From Metopolophium dirhodum (Eukaryota > Arthropoda > Insecta > Hemiptera > Aphididae), in the NCBI RefSeq assembly GCF_019925205.1, contig NC_083565.1, forward strand, positions 8,413,001-8,477,000: a stretch of 64,000 nucleotides of DNA, in the 5' to 3' direction. Below, one piece after another: positions 1 to 13,073 of this stretch. The notes under the pieces are model-generated. The model was not told the origin of the DNA and made no database searches. It saw nothing but the letters and a program-made list of their open reading frames with translations. The translations under genes were made by a program, and so were the position numbers. How positions within the stretch are numbered: the stretch's first letter is position 1; each line of letters starts with the position of its first letter.

Positions 1-410
1 CGTTTGTTCTTCATTCGACACTCTGGTCGTATGGGACTAGGAAAAGACCTACGCAAACTCGTTTGCAAATAATATTTTTCCTACAAAACATTGATACCTA
101 CGCGTTTCATTCCGACAGGGACGCGTTTCCTCGGTCACGACAACAATGGATGTTAATATGGTATAATAATAATAACACTCGCCTTAGATAAATATATATG
201 TATACAGTGTACTTGGTCGGGGAGGGGGGATAACTTAATTACGGTATTATGTATTTATTAAAGGAAGAATTTATATTCGTTATAGAGATAAGTTTTCCGC
301 ATAACTGAGGATTTGAACACTTTTGCAAGAGGTTTTTATCAATAAGTATATAAGAAGAGACGTTTGCTTTGAAACTTTAAAAAATTATTATTATATTTTA
401 ATAAGTACCC
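1..410. other. AT-rich upstream DNA, nothing recognised
   Basis: No exon, RNA gene or repeat family is recognised here. There is a short AT-rich stretch with TATATA words near 190-205. Confidence 0.5.
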
Positions 411-625
411 ACTTAACTGTCTATTGGAAGACATGGATATGAATTACAGAATAACTGTATATTTGAATTCGTTCGAGTTGATGGTGAATGTTGATAATAA
501 TTAATAATTTGGACGGAGTAGAAAAGTGTCGAATGTGTATATTTTGTGTCGGTAAATTCTATATAGAATTTATTTAGTGTATAATTTATGTATATAATGT
601 AACAAATGTTACAATATATATATAG
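411..625 (+). repeat. diverged direct duplication, copy 1
   Basis: About 215 bases starting CTTAACTGTCTATTGGAAG recur in the same order, with substitutions and small indels, at 871-1082. Shared landmarks are TTGGACGGAGT, TTTAGT.TATAATTTATGTAT and the ending GTAACAAATGTTACAAT. Confidence 0.75.
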
Positions 626-733
626 ATTGATGTACAATATAGACGAATATGTTTAAAATAGATGGATATATATTATTATATAGTGCAACGGGCATACCCA
701 CAGTTAGAGGGGTTCTTGAAGGTGCTTAGCAAA

Positions 734-756
734 CCCCCCCCCCCCCCCCCCCCCCC
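734..756. repeat. C homopolymer, 23 bases
   Basis: An uninterrupted run of 23 C follows AGCAAA. It sits between the two copies of the direct duplication and is prone to length error in assemblies. Confidence 0.9.
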
Positions 757-870
757 AATAATGATTGTAGTATTCTAGTTATTTATCAAGTAGCACGCTA
801 GACCAGTTTAGGTGGGTACCCTACACACTGCACAATCATACATTTTTTTTTTATATTAGTATACTTACCT

Positions 871-1082
871 ACTTTACTGTACATTTGAAGATGTCTGTTA
901 ATAAGACAGTATATTCGAGTTCGCTCGTGTTGGTGGTGAATGCCGTGTGTCATTTTAATAATAATAGATAATTCTTTGGACGGAGTGGATTTAAGTGTCG
1001 AGCGTGTCTAGGTAAATTTTTATAGTGTGTATTTAGTATATAATTTATGTATAGTATGTAACAAATGTTACAATAGATAGAT
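871..1082 (+). repeat. diverged direct duplication, copy 2
   Basis: This is the second copy of the segment at 411-625. It shares TTGGACGGAGTGG, TTTAGTATATAATTTATGTAT and GTAACAAATGTTACAAT, and then continues into GATA and GA simple repeats. Confidence 0.75.
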
Positions 1083-1160
1083 AGACAGAGATAGAGAGAT
1101 CTATAGGTAGATAGATAGTTAAAGAGAGAGAGAGAGTGAGAGTGAGAGGAGAGAGAGGAG
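1070..1160. repeat. GATA / GA microsatellite
   Basis: ATAGATAGATAG units (about 1073-1115) pass into GAGAGAGAGAGAG (about 1122-1160). The open frames across it are repeat artefacts. Confidence 0.8.
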
Positions 1161-1560
1161 ATGGTGTGAGAGAGGTTGCGCGTGCTGTGCGCACGAAACG
1201 AGCGTTGCGGCGGAGACAAGCGAGCGTCTCCGTGGGTGCCCACCTTGAAGCTCAGGTGGCTGCTGATTTGTCCCGTGGTGGGAGTGACAGCGGCGGCGAT
1301 CACGCGTCACGTCCCGGGCGCCGCGGCGGACAGCGTCGCGCCACCGCCACCAGTCGTTTCCAGCGTCTATCTACGTATGTGTGGTGTCCAACCGGTGTCC
1401 GTCAGCCGTCGCGTCATCAGTATACTTTTTTAGCAATAATATTAGCTATAGCATAATATTCCGGACAAATAATAATTCGTTCCGCTCGAGTTCCCTCAGC
1501 GTCGTTTGCGGTTCCGTCCTCACAGCGTACGTACCTCCTTACGCGCTCGATCGGTGCATG
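1160..1560. other. CpG-rich island upstream of the kinase gene
   Basis: The stretch is GC- and CpG-rich (CGGCGGCGATCACGCG near 1291-1306, CGCCGCGGCGGACAGCG near 1319-1335) between AT-rich flanks. It resembles the promoter-type blocks at 3270 and 23420. It could be a distal promoter or first exon of the kinase gene, or the 5' end of an unseen divergent gene. No encoded protein is recognised; the overlapping frames on both strands are low-complexity. Confidence 0.35.
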
Positions 1561-1673
1561 TGTTTGTGTAATGCTCATAGGTATATGGTGATCGTCCTGA
1601 GTTTCCCTCCATGAAAGCTCGCAATGCACGCTCGCGGGTGTAAAATATCATATCATAATCGTATATAGACCTG

Positions 1674-1702
1674 CAGTGTTTCTGAACCTGGGGGTCGCCA
1701 CC
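1674..1702. mobile_element. possible hAT-type element terminus
   Basis: CAGTGTTTCTGAACCTGGGG followed by GTCGCCACC resembles the CAGTGGTTCTCAACC-GGGTCGC termini of hAT-family nonautonomous elements. I did not find a matching right end within about 400 bases, so it may be a fragment or chance. Confidence 0.3.
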
Positions 1703-3269
1703 TAATTATTTAGGGTCGCCTAAAATAATATTTTACATTTTAAATCAATACGACTCTGGTGTAGACAACCACGATGGTAGTTTTCGTTTAGTCGCCGATC
1801 GACGATGATTCGCGCAGATCGCCGTTACTTCAAATATTATCTTTGTGGATTCATCATATTATACATATCATAATATTATAATCGTATCTCATACAATTAT
1901 CGCGTTTGTATCGGTAGGCGTTTTTATCGGTAGGTAGCGATAGAGCCCATTGCAATGGTGGTTTTCAGAGGGTTACAGAGATTGGCCACATTTGAGCTTT
2001 TATTTAATTTTTATTTTCCAATAAAACACAACTTTCTCAAAACAAGACTTTTCTGCAAAACTAGAATTCGTCTGTTCGACATGAATTCTGCTTTGTTTCG
2101 AGAAATTCGTTTGCATGATTTATAACTATAGGTTTTATCTACTCAGACCATTAATCCGCATATAGGTAGTCTGCTGCATGCTTATATTGGTACGGGTTTT
2201 TTATTTCGTGAAAGCTAAACGTGGACGAAAATACCGAATAGTTCTATAGTACAATTAACAACCAGGCACGTATACAAACCCCCGAAATTGTAAGCAAAAA
2301 TATCTTCTATTTATGAATTTTTATCTGTAACTAAAAATGTATTACGATTTATGACCTGCCCCCACCGAATTTGTTTCTGTGTACGTGCCTGTTAACGACT
2401 ATGTGTTATATCTACCATGTACCTACGTGTTATTGCAGTATAGTTGCAGCTGAACTTTGATGCGTTGCATAGATCATAGATATACGTCTCCGATTTGTAA
2501 CCCTTAGCCCGTTCCAGGACCTATTACGCGTTCTCGCTGACACAGCTCTCTGAAAGCTCGGTCAAATCCTTCCAAAATTCATCATGAACACCTCCCTCAT
2601 TTTACTTGTATTTCTGGTTTCGACGCGCGTTGTATAAATTGGCGTGTCCGTTATACGCGTGATACAGAGCGATAATATATGTATGATATTATCGTTATCA
2701 CGCACGTAAAATATTTGAGTTAGCCCCTTCTAAATATAGGACTGCGGCAAGACCCCCGAAGATTTTAATAACTGCGTAAAAATAATTTGCGTTTACGATC
2801 AAAATTAAGATTATAATTATAACGAGACTAACGAAAAGATAAATACACGCCAAAGTCGTAAATTACGGTGAAGTTAAATCGTCGTTCAACGACGTATTAT
2901 ATGCGCGTATATTATACCGTGCGCACACACGCAATACAACACCACACGCACTATATTATGCGTATGTGCCTACTTAACTTTTTTACGAGCTCGTTTATCG
3001 TGTATATAATAATATAAAATGCAATATAATATTAAAGTTTATTATTTTACGTAAAATGCGTTTCTTTGGCGTTTAAAAATAGTGCGCGCGCCTATATTGT
3101 CGAGCGAGCGCGGTAGGCCTGTATCACGGATTTTCGACACCCCAGTCCCCACTGACCGTTGCCCGCGTATAACGATAGTCGCTTTTGATAATATCGTTAT
3201 TTAACACCGCACAGATTTGTCATATTATTATTATTATTATTATGTTCTATAACTCCCGCGGCCGGTTTT
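1703..3269. other. upstream intergenic DNA without a recognised gene
   Basis: No exon with coding features is seen. The stretch is AT-rich with short CpG-rich patches near 3085-3120. Confidence 0.45.
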
Positions 3270-3593
3270 TCACGGCGCGTTCCGACCGGAGGACCTTGCG
3301 CCGCGCGCGGAATTGAAATCGATCATCGTTTTACAGATCCTTGACCCGGTTGTTTTGCTGCGGCAGTCTGCGCGCAACGAGACAGCGGAGGGGAAATCAC
3401 ATATTATACGCACGGAACGCGTAAACGAAACAGCGCACCACCGCGCGTGTACGACAGTCGGTTCGACGCGTCCGAAACCACACTGCAGCTACATAACATA
3501 ATAGTACGCGCCGCGATATACGTGTAAACGACGGTACTATAACATAGAGTAATCGCATCGTCTGTGGCGACCGAGCCGCGTGTTACACTCGCG
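3270..3593 (+). promoter_or_regulatory. candidate promoter and 5' leader of the zipper isoform
   Basis: This GC- and CpG-rich stretch stands out from AT-rich flanks (for example GCGCCGCGCGCGGAATTG near 3298-3315) and runs directly into the first coding exon. An in-frame TAA at 3540-3542 closes the reading frame upstream, so the first in-frame ATG is at 3594. I see no convincing TATA box. CpG-rich, TATA-less promoters are common in insects. The transcription start and any upstream leader intron cannot be placed from sequence alone. Confidence 0.45.
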
Positions 3594-3985
3594 ATGAGCA
3601 CGTCCGTGATGAACAGGTTGCGGGACCTGGAGCGCGAGCTGGCCCTCCGGACGTCCGAGTCGAGGAAGAAAGACGACTACATCGCCCGGCTGGAGCACCG
3701 GCTCGACGAGCGCGACGCTAGTGTCCGTCACCTGCGCAACGAGATCGACAAGTTCCGACAAGTGGTTCGGCCGCTCACCCATCACATTATGGCCATTCAG
3801 ATGTCGGCCGACGATCTGGTCGTGTATGGTGGCGGCGGCGGTGGTGGTTGCTGTAACGGTGGCGATCATCACGGCCACGCCGCGGGCTCCTTGTTCAAGG
3901 GCCGGCCCACTCGGCAGGCCATTTCGGCCGAACCGCTCAGGACCACCGACCCGCTGCCTATCGTCAAGGTTCCAAAGTCCTCAAA
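3594..3985 (+). CDS. for: PKG exon 1: leucine zipper and autoinhibitory region
   Basis: This exon encodes residues 1-130 plus two bases of codon 131. Residues about 6-56 form a coiled coil with hydrophobic residues at heptad positions (L9, L12, L16, I30, L33, L37, V44, L47, I51, F54), the homodimerisation zipper of type I PKGs. A glycine run (79-85) with a Cys-Cys pair (86-87) and a His-rich stretch follow. RQAISAEP at 107-114 is the autoinhibitory pseudosubstrate motif, the same wording as mammalian PKG I-beta. An in-frame stop at 3540 rules out an upstream ATG; the frame also contains a GTG at 3564, not used as a start in animals. The donor at 3986 (AAA|GTGAGT) leaves phase 2, completing a lysine codon with the first base of exon 2. 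Confidence 0.9.
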
Positions 3986-5922
3986 GTGAGTTACATACAG
4001 GGCCTGATTTAGTTATTTTGATGTCTAATTAGCCAAGATAAAAAATGTGGCCCTTATTGGTCAACGATTATTGCGTATGCACCCCTTCCCCCCATGATCA
4101 GATTTATATAATAAAGCAAATTATTTTTTGAAACAAAATCATTTGATATGTCATCAAATATGATGTAAGTTTACTTTCTGTTGAATGTAAAGATTAGTTA
4201 TCAAGTCTTTCTTAAAGTTTAGTTGGTTTTAATCTTATATATATCCTCTTCAGTTCAAAAAAGACCTTCTATTACTCAGTATTATTGGTACATAGAATTT
4301 ATAAGAATAATATAATAAATAAAAATAAGTTTCAGTGTTTGGAAGTGTTAAGTGAATATTTCATATACAAATGGTATAGTCATTGCCTATCACATATATC
4401 TAACGGAAAATAATATGTACCTGGTTACATATTATAGTGTGTAACTACAGAGTGTACAATGTGTTCTAACCTGCAAAGCTCGAGGGTATATGGCCTTAGG
4501 TCACGGCAGTCGGTATAAGATACCACCCATACCCACATTGATCCACTTCCTGACTAATCCTTCTTCCGCGTCTCCTCTTATCTCGCTCCTTTGCCATCAC
4601 AATTTTCACAATCATCGTACACTCGCAAAAATGTGAACAGTGTAATAATCTACTTTTTGTCGGTTTTCCTTGTGCCGATGCAGGATCGATCGAAGATTTC
4701 GAACATTGTATACTTATTGGCTATTATATTATACTATTTTACTATTATATTAAAATAGAGGCTTAGAGGTATCGGTCCTCAAGTTTTGGTCGTGCTATTA
4801 CAACTATTGATATATAACGTGTTTGGGGGAGAAAAATATTTGTGCCTTCGACGAATTCGTGTTATAAATGGCCTCGGCTAAACCATGCTTCAGCCTGTTA
4901 TTGTTTCGAAATTGTCCCAGTAAAACCTTTCGATATATTTTATATAGGTAACCGATACCATGGTAGTCGCGTTTAAATGTGTGATATCAAAGTGATTGAG
5001 CTAACGGCTCGTATGTCTGTGTCCTAGCCGTAGTATATTCCGATAAATATATATATATAATGATCAACGTACGTCGTTGACAAATGTAAAAAAATAAATA
5101 TTTTGCGGAATATGATTGCTGATACTGGCTGAGTTGATTCTTATAACGTCGTACGTATACATTTTGAAGTTGACGATCATAACAAAGTATTAGGGGCGAT
5201 GGTTTAAGATGGGATTGTTAGCGGTGATGATTTGTAGCTGTATAAATCGTACAAGCACGCCACGTGGGAATACAATTTATGTTACCATCGTTTACTGATC
5301 GATCTACGGATGTAATTATTCCAAAAACTGGTTAGAATTCCCCGTGAAGTCTCCAGAACGTATTCGATTTTATATTTTCCGCTCAAGTCAAACTAAATTG
5401 CCAAAATCGTACTAAAATTATTTTAAACTTTTCCCATTAATGGGTGTCAAATTTGAAAAACTCGAGGCTAAAGTACCTACAAAAGATATTAATCTCAAGA
5501 GTAGACGTTAAGTTGAATTCAAGTCATTTTTAAAATCCTTTTCGAGACATTATAGATTGACCGGTCGTTCGAAAGGATTTTTTACGATTAACGATTATCA
5601 TGGTTTTCAAGCGCGAGTGTCCGCATATACACGGTATGTGTATGTACGGTATTAATCACTAATTCCAATAATGCTTCGAACCGCGGTCCTGATGACCTGA
5701 TACACTTCTATCGGTTTTTGTCTGTGCTTACAAACTGACGCTATCGCATGCATAATTGTACCTATGTAATCGGTCGCTGTAAAAAAATAAATAAAAAATT
5801 ACTCTAGCTGAATACAAACGGTCTGTAAACGATTGCACGATATCACGCGTTTATACACTAAACGAACAAAAAATTTGTCATCCCGGCGAACAACGGCAGT
5901 GGTTCGAAATAAAGGTACCTCA

Positions 5923-6361
5923 TAAGGGGATTCAATACCGCGATTTTCTGTTTTTGTCTAACACACACGCGACATAGGATTTTAGACTGATTCTTTGCCA
6001 ATCATACCAATTAATCTAATGCAGTGATAAGAATTCTAAAAACAGATTTGAATTTGTTGTCAAGTCTACTTGAAATCGACTTTCCCACATTTTTGATTTT
6101 TTGATTTTAACTTCTCTACAATTAAAATACGACAATTTTTAAATATATTTTTTTAATATGACATTTATAGGAATTTGGGGAATAATATCAAACACGTGGG
6201 AAAGTCGATTACAAGTAGACTTGACGACAAATTCAAATCTGTTTTCAGAATTCTTATCGCTTCAATAGATCAATCAGAATGTTTGGCAAAAAACACGTCT
6301 AAAATACTATGCCACGCATGTATTAGACAAAAACAGAAAATCACGGTATCGAATCCCCTTA
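5923..6361. mobile_element. fold-back (MITE-like) element with about 167-base arms
   Basis: The left arm 5923-6089 and the reverse complement of the right arm 6195-6361 match over nearly their whole length with scattered mismatches. Shared landmarks are TAAGGGGATTC, GATTTTCTGTTTTTGTCTAA, GATAAGAATTCT, CAGATTTGAATTTGT and ATCGACTTTCCCAC. About 105 bases of AT-rich spacer separate the arms. Long arms with no coding potential fit a nonautonomous fold-back element; the open frame across the right arm is incidental. Confidence 0.8.
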
Positions 6362-9300
6362 ATCACTGCTTTTCAGGCAGTTAAACAAAAAGTTAACAAA
6401 AATTATGAAATTTGTAAACTCGTATGTTTGAATACGCAGAGCTGCCGATATGTATGCTTCATGTATACAAGATTATTTACGTGCAATGAAAGATTTGATA
6501 AGATTAAATCGATACAAAACCACTTGTACGGAGGGGTAGACCTTGGCGCGGATCAACGCGTGTAATACGTTGCGTGCGTCTAATTAGTCGCTGCAGCGGA
6601 GTTGGACATTTTCATGCCTTATACGTTTCGTATCAGAACGAATTCCTTGGACCGATGTAGGTTGTACTGCAGCCGACTTGGAAAAAAAAACAAAACCCTC
6701 GATCGATAGCTGCAGCCCACACTCGCCGAATGCCGATTGCGATAACATAACAGAATATGCAGTTACTGGTTAGGTATATACAAGTATACAACTATATTTC
6801 ACTCTCGTTGTCACACCATCAATCGGTATAATAATATAATATAGCATAATATAGGCGTGTATAAGACGTGTAATACGATGTTGTTGTTGTATAATATTAT
6901 GTGTCTCCGATGCCGTATAGATACCGAATATTTGTCATCCCGCGGTGATTATAATAATATAATGACAGACGATTTACATATTATTTAAGTCATCCGTATG
7001 AAAAGATCGGAAGTTATGACCTATATAATATTATTATATATTGTACCTATAATTCAAGTGGACGGGTGAATTATTTGTATGTAATAATATTATATTTTAT
7101 ACGTGGTGAGTAATTTTTATACCCATTACTGTGTCACCGGTATCGGCACATTATCTTTACTAGTTTGATGCTACTTAAGATGCACCGCGTGCGATACTGC
7201 CATATGTAAACTCATGATATGTGTACACGATGTCCGGTGAATAATCTGAATCAATTGAAACTTTCACCGCTTTTAGCCGTTCACAATAATATATGATGTG
7301 AATATAATATTATTATAATGTATTGTGTAAAGATATACATATATACCGTACATACATATATATATATATAATATATGGATTGACATCGTTTGACGATCAT
7401 TCCGATCGACGGATATATTATTATTATCTTATATCGTTTATTATTATATTATGATAATAATGCGATTCGCCCAACACTGTGCCTCTTTGTAAAACGGGTG
7501 CCGTGCGTATAATGCGTTATATTATTTTTTTCGACCCAATGGTCCCTGAACCAAATACTCGAGGTGACTGTAACGAGCAAACACGCGTCCGCATCGTATC
7601 ATACACTTACCGTAACCGCTGCGTGATAAAATATATTCAATATAATCGATTTTAAACATCCGTCAAACGTTCAATAATCTATTAAATCTAATTATAATAA
7701 TAATATTATTAATGACGACTAAAATAGGCCACGTTCGTTTTAAAAGTTTACGCAGATCACATTTTGTAGCCAGTGCGACGTGAACATTTTCTGGCCTAAC
7801 ATAATAATACCTATATTATTTACTTCTTATATAATTTTCAGAGGGTTGTGTTTGGGAGTGGCTAGGTGTAATATATAATGGTGAAATTGGCAGACCTCAG
7901 GTTTTGCGAAACACTTATACATCACACTACATCGGGCCCCGAGTCTGAAATGCAATTTTCTCACAAACCCTTATCCTGATGCTTGCTGAGCATAGGTATA
8001 CCTAATTATTATAATAGTAAATACCTACGTTTATGTTTTTTTCATAACAATAATGCAATGTATATTACCTATACTGCAGTATTCGTGCGGAGGCATGTGT
8101 TGTGGACGAACGCGGACTTGTTGAAAACAGCTGTTAGTGAGGAGATGGGAAAAGTTATTAAAAAGTGTCCTGAGTAGGAGACAAGGTCTTTGACTTTTCA
8201 AAAAATCTACGATGGCTGCCCTAAAATAAATCGTTGTCACTTGTCTTTGATTTTGGTAACTAGTTGTGTACAACTGAAATCGTTCTAGAGTAATTTATTT
8301 CCAATCTATAATAATATAGTACTTATAATAAGCATGTACGCGTCGTGCCAATGCAACGACACCATGGTGGGCAGCGAGTAAACTCGACGATTGTACCTTG
8401 TTGTTACAATATAAATTATAATATATAACAACTATATAATATAGTATAGTATTATATGGGACAATAGGTACCCTCGGGGCCATAATTATTGTATTATTGT
8501 CTGATAACATGACGCGTTTATACCTATACATATTATAATATATATATTTGTCTTGTCTTTGCGCGTCACCTTGTAATTTATCACGTCAAACCATAACGCC
8601 GTTGTTATAAACAAGCATATACCACCTATGCGGCGCGGGCGATTGACCCATATTATTTGCACATTATATTATATTTGAAGTACTTAATGCTAATGAAGTA
8701 ATATTACATAGGTGCTCAAAACTCCTTCGTCTCCTAGACCGCGGGTTTTTTCCAACCCAGATTTGTTATTATTTTATTTGCACGGTTCGTCCAGCTTGAC
8801 AGTAGGTATACCTATATATTATAATATGTATATCCAATGTTATCTTAATGGACTGTCATATTTTTTTTATTTTTTTTTAATATTGTCGTCCCTCGGCCAC
8901 TGTAGCAGCGCATAGAGCTTAATAAAATAATGTATTATGCTAGCAGGAGAAACAAATGTAAATTTCGAGGTAAACAAGCCTAGCCAAAATTATCGGTGAT
9001 TCGAATTTCGAGATTGTAGTTTTTGAAACGCACGAAATGTCGAAATATGCGCATATACGTGTCTAAATTAATAATGCGTTTTTTTTTAAGTATGCAATAT
9101 CATATTACCATATATAACAACAATATTCATACATGCTTTATACTTGATAAATTCATTTTTACACCGATATATTATGCTCGTCTGAAGTATGAACTATTGT
9201 ATAACAATATTGGCTTTAAATAGATTTAACCTTCTCAAAGATACATATTATATTTTAATAATTCAACGATTTTCGGAAAGCCATTCACTGTACTGCAGTA

Positions 9301-11593
9301 TGATAGAATAAGAAATATATTTTTGTTTAAAAATAAATAAATATATATATATTATGCTATTGAATCAATGCATATTGTCATATAGTAATAATATAATGAT
9401 AAATTATTATTCAAATCCATCGACATAACATTGGAAAGTGAATGAGTCCTGAATGCAAATCCGTAATTAATATAATAATATGGTCCTAAATCGGTTGCGG
9501 GTTACGCAAGGGAAACAGTAGCATTGTCTATATTCTATATGTCATGTACAATCTACATATAATACTGCTGGTGACACGCTATCAGGTTAATTTATAAAAG
9601 GATTTAGGTACAATGAAATTGTTTTTAAAAAAATACTTAGGTAGTATAATATAGTGGCGGACTATTACTTATGTTATTATAAATATACTGTAAACTAGTA
9701 ATTAATAAATCATCGATTTCTTATATTTTCGTGTTTTAGATTTTTTTTCCTTGGTTTTCGCATTTTTTTTTTTTTATAGATGAATAAAATTTAATCAATC
9801 GGAAAAAATTTATTTTTTTACATTACACTGTGCCAGAAGCATAATTTTCAATTTATTGAAGTGATTCATGAAGTTCATCAATATTCATCAATATTTTTTT
9901 CTGCCTTAAAATATGTTAATCGATAAATTAACACTAAATAGTTAGGTATAGTAGGTATAATAGCCAATAGGTATACATAATAATATTATACTAAATACAA
10001 GCTCCACGCAGAATATTAAAATAAAAGTGTTCTGGACAATAAGAAATACGGTTATTTCAATATTTGTAAAATGGGCTATCACTATCTGTTAACGATATTT
10101 CTCAAATTTCTAATGCTTGATTAAATAAAACCAATAAGTTATTACTTTTTAGAAATCTTAATTTTATTGAATATTATGCTTTATTTAACATGCAAATTAC
10201 GAAATTCAAACTGCTAAATATTCTGCAGTAAAAAGAATTGAAAGCCAAAAGTATATTTTGAAATAGATATTTAAATATTTAATCATTTCTCTTTTGCCAA
10301 GTTTACCTTGCTATTTTTCACACTATTGTAGTTGTGAAGTTGTGTTGTACATAAATCGGTTTTATGAAAATGTTTATTATAAATAATTTGCTTATTGATA
10401 TTAAATATTAGATTTAGATACTATACTAACAATATCCATAATATACCTCTAGTAGTTCCTTATAATTTTAATCAAGTGTTCTTCTTATTATATATTATCG
10501 TATTATCTTAACCTAGTTACTGCAGTTGAAAACTGATTAAATATCATCGTTTTATAATATTTAAAAAAAATTGTTGTGGAAATATTGAAAATAAAGTACT
10601 GATGAGAAATACGTGATGTGAAAAAATTATAACTATTCAGAAGCTAACCTTGGGCGGTCTAAACCCATGTAAAATCGTCGATCAATTGGCCTTCTTTCTT
10701 TCTTCTAATTTATTTCTTATGTTTTTATAATAATCGTAACCCAAGAAAATATAGATGTATATAATTTGTTGGATATCCTTGCTCATACATTGTTGATTAC
10801 AAATATCATTTTTATTTATTCAATGTACTATAATATTATGTTCATGTTTTTTTCCCCAATTATTTGGTGAATTTATGTTTTTTTTAAAGTTTGTTGTAAA
10901 AAATAAAAATAAAAAATAAGATTACGGATCAAGTATGAACATTATATAATTGTTTGGCTGTATCATATAAAATTACTTAAGGTTGGTAGAATCAAATTTA
11001 ATTTACATTTTTTAGTTTACAAGTTTTTACCACGGATCTATAAAAATACATTTACAAAATGTGTTTTTATATATCTGTGGTTTTTACTTAAAAATGTAAT
11101 CACCTAATAGCGTTAATACCTATACTTAACAGATTTTCAGTTCTAACTATTGCAAAAATAATATAGGTATTTATATCAACTTGATACAATACATAAAAAT
11201 AATACTCATCATTGTCACTATTCAACAAAATAAAAATTACAATTTATAATTAAGGCGGTTGAAAGTGGACCGTTTTTTAGGGGTTGAGTATAGGCAATAT
11301 GTTATATTCATTGAGAATTGCTGTGTGAGTGTGTGTGTAATAACTGATCATTGGTGTGCGTTAGTTCCCCGAACGCGTAATTATTTCGTTTTATCAGTAA
11401 ACAGTTCAACAATAATTTTATTACCGTCACACCGCGCATTGTGTTGACAAAACAGGTAGGTAAATACAACATCGTACTTACATAAAGTATAATGTACCTA
11501 GTTCATAGTTTTATCAAAAACATAATCATTATAAATTATATATTGACAACAGTAAGTCTTTAAAAAAACAATTGCTTGTATTATATTATATTG

Positions 11594-12070
11594 CTACATA
11601 AATGTATAATTATATATTATATTCTTAATATACCTTAATTTAAGCCTTCTATCTTTTAATGTTTTCCTTAAAAACCCCGGGACTACAGTTCCAGAAGAAC
11701 TTTTACGACGAGCTGACATGTCTACAATTCTATTACAATAGTTTCTTAAAATATGGTTCATACATTCTATTTTTTTTACATCTATGTCGTCATCTGCATA
11801 AGGTTTAGAAAGTGTTAACTTCTTCATTATACTTGAATCTCCATCTCCAATTAATTTATCATATATTAAATTATGCATAGTCACACTTTGACAGAATCCC
11901 TCGACAATTATATCGGATTCCATGGCAGTAGAAGTCCCATTCCAATTTTTAAAACACTGATGAAATGGTGATTCTTTTTCACTATTTTCATTATTTTGGC
12001 AAACTGAACAGTGTTTATTACGTACGCCCATAAAAAGAACTTTGTTGATCCTATACCCAATGATAGACGC
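11594..12070 (-). pseudogene. transposase C-terminal fragment, Mutator-like domain
   Basis: Reading from an AG acceptor (TTATTATTTAG, just above 12070), the frame gives IIGYRINKVLFMGVRNKHCS, then CQNNE, CFKNWNGTSTAMESDIIVEG, LIGDGDSS and IECMNHILRNYCN, ending at a stop at 11594-11596. NW-G-S-ME-DIIVEGF, GDGDSS and EC-NH-LRN-C are hallmarks of the Mutator-like transposase domain widespread in aphid mobile elements. A possible donor (TTAAG|GTATAT) at 11634/11633 may end this exon early. The family's large upstream region is missing and only about 340 bases remain downstream in the element, so it is a nonfunctional remnant. Family assignment is from recalled motifs. Confidence 0.65.
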
Positions 12071-12119
12071 CTAAATAATAAATTAAACATCAACGTAACA
12101 AGTGTCTAGTAAAAACAAA

Positions 12120-13012
12120 ATAAATAATTATAGATGTATCTACAGTCATTCGTTTTTTAATTACAATAAAATAAGAAAATTGTTACATGAGAAATCGAGT
12201 AAATATCACAGTTGTAAAAATATAAATTTCAGACGCTCATAAAAATTTAATTTAAGTTTCTTCTAGACATTTTTTTTTTTGATAAAGGTAGGCAAACTTA
12301 TGAGTTATCTTATATTACATTTTCAAATCTTAGATTTAAAAAGAAAAATTTTTATGAATTCTCAACTCAAAATAATTTACTATTTTTCGTGATTTTTCCG
12401 TATTTTGTCAAAATTTGAACTTTAAATGCTTATAAATAAAAACTGTGACTAAGGATTTTTAATTTTTTTCATCTGCCTTTGAAACAATAACCTAGGAGCC
12501 TTCTATTAAATTTTCAAGCTTTTTTACTCAACAGATAAATTTTTATTGATATTTATAGAAAAAAAAACTAAAAAAATTGAAAACTGACAATGGCCGTAAA
12601 CAGCTCAAAAAGAGTCAAAATATTTTGTAAATTTTATGGTGTATAGAAAATGCTAATATAAACATTCAGTAAAAATTTCATGTCTCTACGGTCATTTGTT
12701 TTAGAGTTACACCAAAAACCAAAATCGATTTTCTCGAAAACCGATTTTGCGTAAAAATTCCCGTTTTTCCTTAATTTTTCTTTTGTTTTTCACGTCGCTT
12801 GTGAAAACTACTGGGAAATTTTTACTTTTGACCCCCCAAAGTACCAACTAGATTCACTTTCCTATCAGAAAAGTTACTATTGAAGAAAATCCAAGCACTT
12901 TTACTGTCCTAAAACGTGATGACAGACACAAAAATAAAAAAAAAAATAAAAAAAAAAACACACATCATTGTGAAATCAATACATTCATCGCTTCGCTCAG
13001 AATCTAAAATAC
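12120..13012. repeat. nested aphid interspersed repeat
   Basis: This stretch ends with CATTCATCGCTTCGCTCAGA followed by ATCTAAA, a sequence I recognise as very common in aphid genomic DNA. It contains a smooth A/T-rich body, poly-A-like tracts at about 12930-12960 and two related 30-base segments (TCTACAGTCATTCGTTTT near 12138 and TCTACGGTCATTTGTTTT near 12684). It sits between the transposase fragments. Bounds are approximate and the class of element is not known to me. Confidence 0.6.
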
Positions 13013-13073
13013 CACTGAGATTTAAAATAATTATAATATCGCATTATTGAACAACTTTTTAACTGATTATTGC

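Noticed and set aside
6175..6384. 69-codon frame in the right arm of the fold-back
   Set aside because: It is a by-product of the repeat arm; the opposite arm does not keep the frame open.
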